Position numbers and translations under genes: made by a program | In this document: positions 42,318-51,081 of the stretch, piece by piece | Position numbering within the stretch: the first letter of the stretch is position 1 | How the letters are laid out: each line of letters starts with the position of its first letter | Source: a bacterium | GTDB lineage: Bacteria > Elusimicrobiota > Elusimicrobia > Elusimicrobiales > UBA9959 | NCBI GenBank assembly: GCA_021811315.1 | Contig: JAJZPF010000005.1 | Span: forward strand, 43,954 to 107,953 | Direction: 5' to 3' | DNA length: 64,000 nt | The notes under the pieces: model-generated | What the model saw: only the letters and a program-made list of their open reading frames with translations | The model's database searches: none | What the model was told of the DNA's origin: nothing

Positions 42318-42560
42318 TTTTTCTCCCTTAAACCGGCCGTCGGCGCGCGGCGCGCGAACCCCGCGGCCCCGCCCGCCCGATGCAACCGTTTCCGGCCCCG
42401 GCCCGTAACACTATTGTCGGCAATTTCCGGGCTCCGCTAATTTTAGCATAAAAAGCGGAAACGCCGGATTTATACCGGCCGGTTAAAAAATAGTAAGATA
42501 TCTATATTGTGGCCCGCTCCGGACAACAGCGGGGCCTGTATTCCCGATTTGAAGGATATG

Positions 42561-45041
42561 ATGAAAACAACTTTACTCCTCCTGCTTTTGATGCAAGTCG
42601 CGACGCTCCCCGTTTCCTCGCAGCCGGCCCCCCAGTCCCAGCCCGCCGCTTCCGTAGGCGAAGCCCCCTCCCCCGAGCAATTGAAAGAATGGCTGGCAAG
42701 CCACGGGCTCGCCCAGCCCGGGCCTGACGCCAAAGCCCTGCCCGGGATGTCGGCGGCCGAAAGTCTCCTGCCCGCGGCGGACGGCCAGGGCGGCGGCCCC
42801 TGGGAAGTTGCCGAAACGGCGGCAAAAGGCCAGGTAAATCTCAAGGAAAAAGCCATCCTGAAGACCGGGAAGGCTAAAAAAGGCCGCCTCTACCACAAAG
42901 ATTTCGTCAACCAGGATATAGAGGCGATACTTGCGCTGGGCAGCGTGGACAAGATCTCGGTGGATATCGAGGAGCTCCCCGGCCGCCCGCTGTCCCCGAA
43001 GCTGGCCGAGGCCGCCGGCTCCTCCGTCCCGGTGCGCATCACCTACATCATCTCCGAAAAGCCCATGGTCAAGACCATAACGGTGACCGGGGCCAAGGGG
43101 CTGTCCAAATCCGCCGTCAAGGACGAGATGACGCTGAAGGAAAAAGACTTCTTCGACGAGCTGAAGATCCGCGAGGACCTGATAAAGATTACCGACAAAT
43201 ACCACGAGAAAGGCTACATCGACGCCAGGGCCGACTACGAGGTGCGCTACGACACCGCCGCCTCGCTGGCCTTCCTGACCGTTTCCGTGGTGGAAGGCAA
43301 AAAAGCGCGGGTGGCCGCGGTGGAATTCACGGGCGCGGCCGCCTTCAAGCAGAAAAAGCTGCTGAAGAAGATGAAGAACAGGCCGAAGAGGATCTATTCC
43401 CCGCAGGACCTCGACGAGGATTACAAGGCGCTGACGGAGTTTTACAAGAACAACGGCTACGCCGATTTCAAAATAACGGACACCTCCACCACCTTCAACG
43501 AAGAGCGCTCCAGCGCGACCATAAAGATCACGGTCTCCGAGGGGAACAAGCAGAAATTCGGCGCCACTTTCTTCGCCGGCAACACCGTTTATATGCCCAG
43601 CGAACTGCTGCCGGCCGTGGAATACCGCCGCGGGAAGGTCTTCAACCAGGACCGCTTCAACGACACGATCCGCGGCATTCAGGACAAGTACGCGGACAAA
43701 GGCTACCTGAAAGCCGTGCTGGTCCCCGACCGGGTTTACAACGAGAAGACCGGCGAGACCGACGTTACGTTCAGCATCACCGAGAACAACCAGATCTTCG
43801 TCGACCACGTGGACGTGGAAGGCAACAAGGCGACCAAGTCCTACGTCCTGACGCGCGAGGTCACGCAGAAAGAAGGGACGGTGTTCAGCTCCTCCAAGAT
43901 CCGCCGCAGCCAGGAAAGGATCTTCAACCTGGGCTTCATCGACGACGTCAGCCCCGTGATCAACCCCACCGCCGACCCGGACAAAGTGGACCTGGTGTTC
44001 GACATCGTGGAAGGCAAGCCCGGCATGCTCACGGCCGGCGCGGGCATCTCCTCCAACGACGGCCTGGTCGGCACGCTCTCGCTCTCCCACCTGAACCTTT
44101 TCGGCAGGGCCTATAAGACCTCGCTGTCCTGGAACTTCGGCAAGCGGGTACAGGACTACTACCTCAGCTGGTCCACGCCCTGGGTAGGGAACCACCCCAC
44201 CTCGCTGGGCGTCGACGTCTTCAATACGCGCCATTACAAGCCCTACCAGAACACGATCTCGGCCTATACCGAGCGCCGCACCGGCGGCAAGATAACGCTG
44301 GGGCCGCGCTTCGAGGAAGACAAATACCACCTGACCACCGCCTACACTTTCGAGAAAGTGCGCATCTCGGAGGTGGATTCCCTTTACCCCGAGCTGCAGG
44401 CGGGCACCAGCGTCACCTCCTCCATCTACGTGGAGTTCGCGCGGGACACGCGCGACAATGTCTGGGACCCGACGCGCGGGACCAAGATCTCCCTCGGCAT
44501 GGATTACGCCGGCGGCCCGCTGCAGGGCGACGTCAACTATTACAAGCCGACCCTCTCCTCCAGCTATAACCTCAAGCTGTTCTCCATAGACGACTATCCT
44601 TTCGTCATGGCCATCGGGAACAGGTTCGGCTTCGTGGGCCGCTTCGGCGACACGAAAAAAGTCCCGGTCTACGAGCGCTATTTCATCGGCGGGGCCGAGA
44701 CGGTGCGCGGCTACTCCAACAACGGCCAGATAGGCCCCCCCAACGGCGGCAGGGTCTACGACGTCGCCAACGTGGAATTCAAATTCCCGCTGGCCCGCGA
44801 GCGGCGCCGCACCATCGTGCAGTTCGCTTTCTTCTTCGACGTGGGCAACTCCTGGGACACTTTCGACCGCATCAGCGGCCGCTTCGGCACCGGGACGACC
44901 AATCTCAAGGCGGGCGCCGGGTTCGGGATACGCTTCACCACCCCCGCCTTCCCGATAAGGCTGGACTGGGGCTACGGCTTCAACCACAAGCCCGGGGAGC
45001 AGCGCTCGGACATTTACTTCACGCTGGGCAACCTCTTTTAG
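42561..45041 (+). CDS. bamA: BamA, outer-membrane beta-barrel assembly protein
   Basis: The ATG at 42561, after GAAGGA, gives an 826-residue protein with a clean signal peptide (KTTLLLLLLMQVATLPVSS); the track's TTG at 42507 does not. After a low-complexity Pro/Ala stretch come several POTRA repeats (for example VAAVEFTGAAAFKQKKLLKKM, and IFVDHVDVEGNKATKSYVLTREV). The Omp85 barrel follows, with FIGGAETVRGY and the C-terminal Phe (TLGNLF) needed for outer membrane assembly. It folds and inserts barrel proteins at the outer membrane. It is followed by skp and the lpx genes, the usual order. Confidence 0.95.
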   Translation: MKTTLLLLLLMQVATLPVSSQPAPQSQPAASVGEAPSPEQLKEWLASHGLAQPGPDAKALPGMSAAESLLPAADGQGGGPWEVAETAAKGQVNLKEKAILKTGKAKKGRLYHKDFVNQDIEAILALGSVDKISVDIEELPGRPLSPKLAEAAGSSVPVRITYIISEKPMVKTITVTGAKGLSKSAVKDEMTLKEKDFFDELKIREDLIKITDKYHEKGYIDARADYEVRYDTAASLAFLTVSVVEGKKARVAAVEFTGAAAFKQKKLLKKMKNRPKRIYSPQDLDEDYKALTEFYKNNGYADFKITDTSTTFNEERSSATIKITVSEGNKQKFGATFFAGNTVYMPSELLPAVEYRRGKVFNQDRFNDTIRGIQDKYADKGYLKAVLVPDRVYNEKTGETDVTFSITENNQIFVDHVDVEGNKATKSYVLTREVTQKEGTVFSSSKIRRSQERIFNLGFIDDVSPVINPTADPDKVDLVFDIVEGKPGMLTAGAGISSNDGLVGTLSLSHLNLFGRAYKTSLSWNFGKRVQDYYLSWSTPWVGNHPTSLGVDVFNTRHYKPYQNTISAYTERRTGGKITLGPRFEEDKYHLTTAYTFEKVRISEVDSLYPELQAGTSVTSSIYVEFARDTRDNVWDPTRGTKISLGMDYAGGPLQGDVNYYKPTLSSSYNLKLFSIDDYPFVMAIGNRFGFVGRFGDTKKVPVYERYFIGGAETVRGYSNNGQIGPPNGGRVYDVANVEFKFPLARERRRTIVQFAFFFDVGNSWDTFDRISGRFGTGTTNLKAGAGFGIRFTTPAFPIRLDWGYGFNHKPGEQRSDIYFTLGNLF

Positions 45042-45089
45042 AGGACAGGGAAACTGGAGGATCGGCCGGGAGTCATTGGCCTTTTATTT

Positions 45090-45995
45090 ATGAAAAAACT
45101 TTTTTTCATCGTTCTTTTGGCTTTGCCCGCGCTTAACGCCGGCGCGCTGGAGCTGCTGCTGGAGGAGAACCGCGGCGAGTCCGGAACCGTAGGCTACGTC
45201 GACATCGACCGCGTCTTCAAGGAATACTCCGGGACCACCGGCGCCCGCGAGGAGTTCCTCGCCGAGATCAAGAAGAAAGAAGACGCCCTGAACGCCAAAA
45301 AGATCCCTATCTTCACGCTGAAGGCCGAAATAGCCAAACTGCGCCAGGAGCGGGAGTTCGCCCTGACGCTGCCCTCGCTCCTGGAAACGCAGCGCAGCGT
45401 AGCGGACGCCGCGGCCGCGACGGCCGCGCAAGCCGCCGCCCAGGCCGCGCAGGCGGCCGCCCTGGCGGTACAGGCCTCCACCGAAGCGGTACAGGTTTCC
45501 ACGGGAAGCGTACAGACTTCCAGCGCCGCTGCCCAGTCCCCGGAAGCGGCGCCCCAGCCCGCGCCGCAGCCGGCTCCGCAGGCCGCGCCCCAGCCCGCCG
45601 CGGCCCTGCTGCCCGGCATGGACGGCCTTGTTCAGGGGCCCGCTTCTTCGGGCATAGACATGCCCGGGATAGCCAAGGTCCCGGTTTCGCATTTCAAATT
45701 CTCGGTTTCCACCTCGGTGGCGGACATAGACGCGGTGCTGGCCAAAAAGCAGGCGGACTTGTCCTCCAAAGAAGAGGAACTGCGCCTTTTCCAGCGCCAG
45801 ACGGAGAAAGAGCTGCTGGAACAGGAAAGCCGCAGGAGCGAAATACTGCTGGGCCGCATCTACGTGGCGCTGAAAGAGCTGGCTGTAAAAGAAGAGGTCA
45901 GCGTGATCATCGACAAGCGCAATATCCTGTTCGGCCAGAAAGCCGTGGACCTCACCGCCAAGCTGCTGAAGAAGCTCGAGGAGAACGGGCTATGA
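45090..45995 (+). CDS. OmpH/Skp-like periplasmic chaperone with long Ala-rich insert
   Basis: 301 residues. A signal peptide (KKLFFIVLLALPALNAG) is followed by VGYVDIDRVFKEYSGT, the first strand of Skp/OmpH. A coiled-coil arm follows, then an unusually long Ala/Gln/Pro-rich insert (AAQAAQAAALAVQAST and onward, ~90 residues). The closing helix is a Skp-like tail, VSVIIDKRNILFGQKAVDLT. It holds unfolded outer membrane proteins in the periplasm. It overlaps lpxD by 4 nt (ATGA). Confidence 0.85.
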   Translation: MKKLFFIVLLALPALNAGALELLLEENRGESGTVGYVDIDRVFKEYSGTTGAREEFLAEIKKKEDALNAKKIPIFTLKAEIAKLRQEREFALTLPSLLETQRSVADAAAATAAQAAAQAAQAAALAVQASTEAVQVSTGSVQTSSAAAQSPEAAPQPAPQPAPQAAPQPAAALLPGMDGLVQGPASSGIDMPGIAKVPVSHFKFSVSTSVADIDAVLAKKQADLSSKEEELRLFQRQTEKELLEQESRRSEILLGRIYVALKELAVKEEVSVIIDKRNILFGQKAVDLTAKLLKKLEENGL

Positions 45996-47020
45996 AGCTT
46001 ACCGCCGCGGACATAACGAAGCTGGCCGAGGGCGACCTGGTCGGCGACGGCGCGCGGCCCGTTTCCGGAGCGGCCCCGCTCGACAAGGCCGGCCCTTCCG
46101 ACCTGTCCTTCCTCGCCGACCCCGCCCATGCGGCCGCCGCAACGCTGTCAAAAGCCGGCTGCCTGCTGGTCCCGCGCGGTTCGGAAGAAGCTTTCAAAGG
46201 ATTTCCCGGAACCCTGGTCTTCACGAAAAACCCGAAATACGCTTTCATGCTGGCGCTGCGCCTGATAGAGAAGGAAGTCCGCCCGCTGCCCGCTCCCGGA
46301 GTGCACCCTTCGGCTTTCGTCTCCCCTTCGGCCAGCCTCGGCAAGGACGTCCACGTCGGACCCATGGCGGTTATCGAGGACGGGGCGGCCGTCGCCGACG
46401 GGGCGGTCATAAGCGCCCAGTGCTACCTGGGCCGGAACGCGAAAGTCGGGCGCGGGACGAGGCTCTACCCCGGAGTTAAGATCATGGACGCCTGCGAGAT
46501 AGGGGCGGAAGTCATAATCCACGCCGGCGCTGTCATAGGCTCCGACGGCTACGGCTATATTTCGCCGCGCGGGACCCATGAAAAGATCCCCCAGATCGGC
46601 AAGGTCATCGTAGAAGGCCGCGTGGAAATAGGCGCCAACACCACGATAGACCGCGCCGCCCTCGAGACCACCGTGATAGGCGGCGGGACCAAGATAGATA
46701 ATTTAGTCCATATCGCGCACAACGTCAAAGTGGGCAAGCACTGCCTGATAATGGCCGAGGCCGGGATAGCGGGCTCCGCCGTTCTCGGCGACAATGTCAT
46801 TATCGGCGGCCAAAGCGCGATCTCCGACCACGTGACCATCGGCGACAATTCCGTAGTGATGGGCAAGACCGGCGTCATGACCAATTTACCCCCTAACCAG
46901 ATAGTCTTCGGCCACCTCGCGCGCCCCCGCCTCCTGGCCATGAAAATAGAAGCCCTCCTCGGCAAGCTCCCCGAGATGCACAAGGCTATACACAAGATAC
47001 AGAAGAAGTTGAGCATTTAA
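45992..47020 (+). CDS. lpxD: LpxD, UDP-3-O-acylglucosamine N-acyltransferase
   Basis: 342 residues. The N-terminal LpxD-specific domain (DLSFLADPAHAAAATLSKAGCLLVP) is followed by the left-handed beta helix with hexapeptide repeats. GSDGYGYISPRGTHEKIPQIGKV and IDNLVHIAHNVKVGKHCLI (catalytic His) are diagnostic. It adds the second acyl chain in lipid A synthesis. It is coupled to skp by ATGA and followed by a ~430 bp spacer with two repeat elements before lpxC. Confidence 0.95.
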   Translation: MKLTAADITKLAEGDLVGDGARPVSGAAPLDKAGPSDLSFLADPAHAAAATLSKAGCLLVPRGSEEAFKGFPGTLVFTKNPKYAFMLALRLIEKEVRPLPAPGVHPSAFVSPSASLGKDVHVGPMAVIEDGAAVADGAVISAQCYLGRNAKVGRGTRLYPGVKIMDACEIGAEVIIHAGAVIGSDGYGYISPRGTHEKIPQIGKVIVEGRVEIGANTTIDRAALETTVIGGGTKIDNLVHIAHNVKVGKHCLIMAEAGIAGSAVLGDNVIIGGQSAISDHVTIGDNSVVMGKTGVMTNLPPNQIVFGHLARPRLLAMKIEALLGKLPEMHKAIHKIQKKLSI

Positions 47021-47050
47021 ACGGGTCTTTTTAAATTAAGCATAGAGCGG

Positions 47051-47217
47051 CTGGGCGGCCTACCGTGCCGACCGGAACGCAAAAACGTTGTCACTGCAGT
47101 GACCGATGCGGTCACCCGCACACCGTGCTCGCAACTCCCGCTCTCGCCCTCCGCGCTTACGCAAGCGTCGGGCTCCGAGAGGGTTTTGCTTATCCGATCG
47201 TCACGGTCTCCGCCCAG
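47051..47217. repeat. Intergenic palindromic element, copy 4 (inverted core)
   Basis: Arms CTGGGCGGCCTACCGTG and the complement of CACGGTCTCCGCCCAG pair. The core reads CACACCGTG and CGCTTACGCAAGCG. The left arm (GGCGGCCTACCGTG) equals the inverted right arm of copy 3. It lies in the lpxD-lpxC spacer. Confidence 0.7.
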
Positions 47218-47264
47218 ATAGCTCTATTGAAAAGAAAAACGAGCTGACGCATAAACTGAACGGA

Positions 47265-47423
47265 GGGGTGGCAAGGGTATGGGTTCGACGGGCCTTCTCG
47301 GAGGCCGGAGCTTACGTAAGAGCGGAGGCCGAGAGAGGAGGGCCGAGCACGGTGTGCGTGTGGAGCGAAGCGACAATGCTCCGAGCCCGTGCCCGGCGAT
47401 GCCCATACCCTTGCCAGGCCCCC
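47265..47423. repeat. Intergenic palindromic element, copy 5
   Basis: Arms GGGGTGGCAAGGGTATGGG and CCCATACCCTTGCCAGGCCCC are complementary, with the core GAGCTTACGTAAGAGCG and CACGGTGTGCG. Beyond the right arm, CATCTCGCGGTTCTT is the inverse of the left flank of copy 2. With copy 4 it fills the >400 bp lpxD-lpxC gap; I see no gene there. Confidence 0.7.
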
Positions 47424-47454
47424 GACTTAACATCTCGCGGTTCTTAATTTAAAG

Positions 47455-48282
47455 ATGCGAATAACGATAAAAACTCCTGCGACTATTGAAGGCATCGGCC
47501 TGCATAAGGGGAAGGCTGCGCGCGTTACTTTTTTGCCGGCGGACGGGGCCACGGGGTTCCGGTTTATCAGCCCGGCTTTTAAAGAGCCGCTGCCGGCGCG
47601 GCTGGACAGGGTCGCGGGGACGGCGCGCGGGACCAATATCAGCGACGGGAAAAGCACGATTTACACCGTCGAGCATCTGCTTTCGGCCGCGGCCGGGCTC
47701 GGGATCGACGACCTCGATATCGAGATAAACGGCGAAGAGCCGCCAGCCGCCGACGGGTCGGCGCTGCCCTTCGCCGCCGCGCTCCTTAAAGCCGGCCTGC
47801 TCGAAAAGCCCGGACAGGAACGCAGAGAGCTCAAGCTCTCCGCCAGGGTCGAAATGACCAAAGGCGACATCAGCTATTCGGCCCGCCCCTCCCAGGGCGT
47901 ATCTTTCAAGCTGATCTACGATTACCCGCACGCCCTGGTGGGCAGGCAGGAAGTGGAATTCACCCTGACCCCTGAAAACTACCTGGCCCTGGTGGCGCCC
48001 GCCAGGACCTTCGGCTTCACCCACGAGATCGAGGCCCTGAAGGCCGCCGGCCTCGCCCTGGGCGGCTCGCTCGAGAACGCGGTAGTCATAGGCGAAAAAG
48101 AAATAATGGCAAAAGACGGCCTCCGCTTCCCCGACGAATTCGCCCGCCACAAGCTGCTCGACCTCCTCGGCGACCTGGCCCTGGCCGGACTGCCGCTGAA
48201 AGATATACATATAGAAGCCGAGCGGCCCGGGCACGCCGCCAATGTCAATTTTGCTAAACTATTATCAGAAAAGGCGCTTTAA
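47455..48282 (+). CDS. lpxC: LpxC, UDP-3-O-acyl-GlcNAc deacetylase
   Basis: 275 residues. TIEGIGLHKGKAARVTFLPA, TVEHLLSAAAGLGIDDL (zinc His), GSALPFAAALL, ARTFGFTHEIEAL and PDEFARHKLLDLLGDLAL (second zinc site and catalytic region) are the LpxC signatures. It performs the committed step of lipid A synthesis. No clear Shine-Dalgarno precedes the ATG. It is followed after 2 nt by fabZ, so the two are separate here rather than fused as in some phyla. Confidence 0.95.
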   Translation: MRITIKTPATIEGIGLHKGKAARVTFLPADGATGFRFISPAFKEPLPARLDRVAGTARGTNISDGKSTIYTVEHLLSAAAGLGIDDLDIEINGEEPPAADGSALPFAAALLKAGLLEKPGQERRELKLSARVEMTKGDISYSARPSQGVSFKLIYDYPHALVGRQEVEFTLTPENYLALVAPARTFGFTHEIEALKAAGLALGGSLENAVVIGEKEIMAKDGLRFPDEFARHKLLDLLGDLALAGLPLKDIHIEAERPGHAANVNFAKLLSEKAL

Positions 48283-48284
48283 CC

Positions 48285-48746
48285 ATGACCGAAACTAAAC
48301 CCCGCCATTACAAGCCTGTCCGCGTCATCCCCTGCGAAGAAATACTCCGCATCATCCCCCACCGCTACCCTTTCATGATGGTCGACCGCGTAGAAGTCGT
48401 GGAGGAGGGCAAGTACTGCGTCGGCGTAAAATGCGTCAGCGCCAACGAGCTCTATTTCCACGGCCATTTCCCCGAAAAACCCATAATGCCGGGCGTGCTG
48501 ATGCTTGAAGGTATGGCCCAGACCGCGGCGGCCATGATGATGGACCTCCCGGAGACCAAGGGCCGCCTCGGCTTCTTCGCCGGGATCAGCAAGGCCCGGT
48601 TCCGCCGCCAGGTAGTGCCCGGCGACGTGCTCAAGATGCACGTAGAGATACTCCGCATCAAGAGCCACATAGGCAAGGTCAGGGCCGAAGCCTGGGTAGG
48701 CGACGAGTCCGCGGCAGAAGCCGAACTGACCTTCGCGATAGGATAA
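48285..48746 (+). CDS. fabZ: FabZ, (3R)-hydroxyacyl-ACP dehydratase
   Basis: 153 residues, standard length. IIPHRYPFMMVDRV (catalytic His) and HGHFPEKPIMPGVLMLEGMAQ (catalytic Glu region) are the hotdog-fold FabZ motifs. It dehydrates hydroxyacyl-ACP in fatty acid synthesis, and sits between lpxC and lpxA in the canonical gene order. Confidence 0.96.
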   Translation: MTETKPRHYKPVRVIPCEEILRIIPHRYPFMMVDRVEVVEEGKYCVGVKCVSANELYFHGHFPEKPIMPGVLMLEGMAQTAAAMMMDLPETKGRLGFFAGISKARFRRQVVPGDVLKMHVEILRIKSHIGKVRAEAWVGDESAAEAELTFAIG

Positions 48747-48773
48747 ATTTGAGACAACTTCCTGGAGGAGACC

Positions 48774-49586
48774 ATGCCCACTAAGATACACCCTACAGCG
48801 GTAATCCACCCCAAGGCCCAGATAGACTCCGACGTGGAGATAGGCCCGCTCACCGTGATAGGCGAGGACGTCCAGATAGGGGCCGGGACCAAGATAGGCC
48901 CCCATTGCATCTTCGAATTCTGCACCGTCGGGAAGAATAATTTATTCACAGGCGCCGCCTATGTCGGCATGCCGCCGCAGGACTGGTCTTATAAAGGCGA
49001 GCATACCCGCTTCACCATGGGCGACAGCAATGTCATCCGCGAAGGCGTCTCGCTCCACCGCGGCTCCCACGCCACCAACCTCACCTCCATGGGCTCCAAC
49101 TGCATGCTGATGGCCAACTCCCACCTCGGCCACGACTGCCGCGTGGGCGATAATGTTATCATGGTCAATTCCTCCGCCGCGGCCGGCCACGTGCATATCG
49201 GCGACCGCGCCACCATCTCCGGCCTCGTAGGCATCCACCAGTTCACCCGCATCGGCAAGTTCGCGATGATCTCCGGCGGCGGCATGGCCAACCAGGACAT
49301 CATCCCCTACGTGATCGCCCAGGGCGACCGGGCCAAGCCCGTCGGCCTGAACCTGGTGGGCCTGAAGCGCAACGGCTTCTCCCGCGAGACCATAAAGCTC
49401 ATAAAGCATACTTTCAAGACCCTGTTCTTCCACGGCCTGCCGCTCAAGGGCGCCATCGCGCAGCTGCGCGGCGAGAACCTGCCGCCCGAGGCGACCCTGA
49501 TCCTCGACTTCTGCGAAGGGACCAAGCGCGGGATAGCCCGCCCCCGCAGGAACGCCGTCGCGCTGGAGACGGCGGTCAACGACTGA
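48774..49586 (+). CDS. lpxA: LpxA, UDP-GlcNAc acyltransferase
   Basis: 270 residues. Hexapeptide-repeat beta helix (IHPTAVIHPKAQIDSDVEIGPL), LMANSHLGHDCRVGDNVIM (catalytic His), GLVGIHQFTRIG and the C-terminal helix region GLNLVGLKRNGFSRE are typical of LpxA. It transfers the first acyl chain onto UDP-GlcNAc. GGAGGAG precedes the start. Its stop overlaps the start of lpxI. Confidence 0.95.
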   Translation: MPTKIHPTAVIHPKAQIDSDVEIGPLTVIGEDVQIGAGTKIGPHCIFEFCTVGKNNLFTGAAYVGMPPQDWSYKGEHTRFTMGDSNVIREGVSLHRGSHATNLTSMGSNCMLMANSHLGHDCRVGDNVIMVNSSAAAGHVHIGDRATISGLVGIHQFTRIGKFAMISGGGMANQDIIPYVIAQGDRAKPVGLNLVGLKRNGFSRETIKLIKHTFKTLFFHGLPLKGAIAQLRGENLPPEATLILDFCEGTKRGIARPRRNAVALETAVND

Positions 49587-50425
49587 TGGGCGAAAAAATA
49601 GGACTTGTAGCCGGCGGAGGGAGCTTCCCGCTGCTGTTCGCGGCCGAGGCTAAGAAAGCCGGCCGCGAGGTCTATATAGTCGGCCTGGAAGGCATCACCC
49701 CCAAAGAGATAGAGAACTACGCCGTGGAGACGCAGTATTTTAAACTCGGGAACATCGGCGGCCCGCTGACCTACCTGCGCGAGCGCGGCGTAAAAAAAGC
49801 GATGATGGTGGGCAATATCCCCCATGTGAATATTTTCGGCGGGATCATGCCCGATATGCGCGCCGCAAAGCTCCTTTTCAAGCTGCGCGACAAAAAAGCA
49901 AATTCGATCTTCAGCGCCGTCTCGGAAGAGTTCGCAAAGGACGGCATCGAGATAGTCAGCTCCGCCACCCTCCTCGAACACTTGCTTATCAAGCCCGGCC
50001 TCATAACCGGGAAAAAGCCCGACGCCGACACTTTGAAGACGGCGGCTTTCGGCTGGAAAGCCGCTAAAGCCCTCTCCTCTTTCGACATAGGCCTCACCGT
50101 TGTGCTCCGCGACCAGACCGTCCTGGCCGTAGAGGGCATGGAAGGCACCGACGAATGCATCAAGCGCGCCGGCGCCATTTTAAAAAAACTCGGCAAGGGC
50201 CCGACGATGACGGTGGTAAAAGTGGCCCGCCCGAACCAGGATATGCGCTTCGACCTGCCCGTGGCCGGGGCCAGCACCCTGCGCACCATGGCCGAAGCCG
50301 GCGCCACCACGCTGTTCATCGAGGCCGGCAAAACTCTTATCCTGGGCATGGAAGAATTCCTGGCCGCCGCCAAAGAGACCCGCGTCACCGTCTTCGGCGC
50401 GGAAAACGAGGATTCCTTCAAATAG
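49586..50425 (+). CDS. lpxI: LpxI, UDP-2,3-diacylglucosamine pyrophosphatase
   Basis: 279 residues. IGLVAGGGSFPLLFAAEAKKAG, LGNIGGPLTYLRERGVKKAMMVGNI, DIGLTVVLRDQTVLAVEGMEGTDECI and the RFDLPVAGASTLRTMAEAG tail are the LpxI (DUF1009) pattern. It replaces LpxH, which is absent from the window, to give lipid X. Its ATG overlaps the lpxA stop by 1 nt. Confidence 0.93.
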   Translation: MGEKIGLVAGGGSFPLLFAAEAKKAGREVYIVGLEGITPKEIENYAVETQYFKLGNIGGPLTYLRERGVKKAMMVGNIPHVNIFGGIMPDMRAAKLLFKLRDKKANSIFSAVSEEFAKDGIEIVSSATLLEHLLIKPGLITGKKPDADTLKTAAFGWKAAKALSSFDIGLTVVLRDQTVLAVEGMEGTDECIKRAGAILKKLGKGPTMTVVKVARPNQDMRFDLPVAGASTLRTMAEAGATTLFIEAGKTLILGMEEFLAAAKETRVTVFGAENEDSFK

Positions 50426-50430
50426 TTCCC

Positions 50431-51066
50431 ATGAACGAACTGCTTTATAAGAATTCCCTGCCCCACACGCTGCTTTCCGGCGTCGCCTCGCTCTACGTCC
50501 ACCTGCTGGCCCTGACCTCGAAGATCTCGGTGAAAGGCGACGGCAGCCAGAAAGGCATCTACACTATCTGGCACCGGCAGGAAGTGATCATGATCTACGC
50601 CCAGCGGGGCCGCGGGCTGGTAGGCCTGGTCAGCAAGAGCAAGGACGGCGAGTACATGGCCCGCATCCTCAAGCGCTTCGGCTTTAATTTTGTGCGCGGT
50701 TCAACCTCCTCCGGCGGTTTTCTTTCCCTGCGCTCGCTTATCAAAGCGGCGCGCGACGGTTTTTCCCTGGCCATCACTCCCGACGGACCGAAGGGCCCGG
50801 TCTTCAAGGTGCAGCCCGGCGCTATCTACCTGGCCCAGAAGGCCGGCATCCCCGTGATCCCCTGCGGCAGCGCCTATTCGAAGAAGAAAGTACTGCGCAA
50901 CTGGGATAAGTACCAGTTCCCCCTCCCCTTCGGCCGCATCCAGGTGGTATACGGCGCGCCTTTCAGCGTGGCCGAGACCGACGACGTTCCCGCTAAAGCC
51001 GTAGAGCTCGAGAACGTGCTGAACGCCCTCACCGCCGAGGCGGAACAGCTGGTGGCCGGCGCCTGA
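50431..51066 (+). CDS. DUF374-family lysophospholipid/lipid A acyltransferase
   Basis: The real start is the ATG at 50431 (MNELLYKNSLPHTLL), giving 211 residues. IYTIWHRQEVIM (acceptor-site His), FVRGSTSSGGFLSLRSLI and ITPDGPKGPVFKVQPGAIYLAQKAGIPVIP are the DUF374 signatures. The family is related to the LpxL/M acyltransferases. It probably adds a secondary acyl chain to a lipid A precursor at the inner membrane. It is 5 nt after lpxI. Confidence 0.85.
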   Translation: MNELLYKNSLPHTLLSGVASLYVHLLALTSKISVKGDGSQKGIYTIWHRQEVIMIYAQRGRGLVGLVSKSKDGEYMARILKRFGFNFVRGSTSSGGFLSLRSLIKAARDGFSLAITPDGPKGPVFKVQPGAIYLAQKAGIPVIPCGSAYSKKKVLRNWDKYQFPLPFGRIQVVYGAPFSVAETDDVPAKAVELENVLNALTAEAEQLVAGA

Positions 51067-51081
51067 CCCGGAGACCGCCAG

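Noticed and set aside
42573-44987. 804-aa minus-strand ORF opposite bamA
   Set aside because: Shadow ORF caused by GC-rich codon use; no recognisable motif, while the plus strand is clearly BamA.
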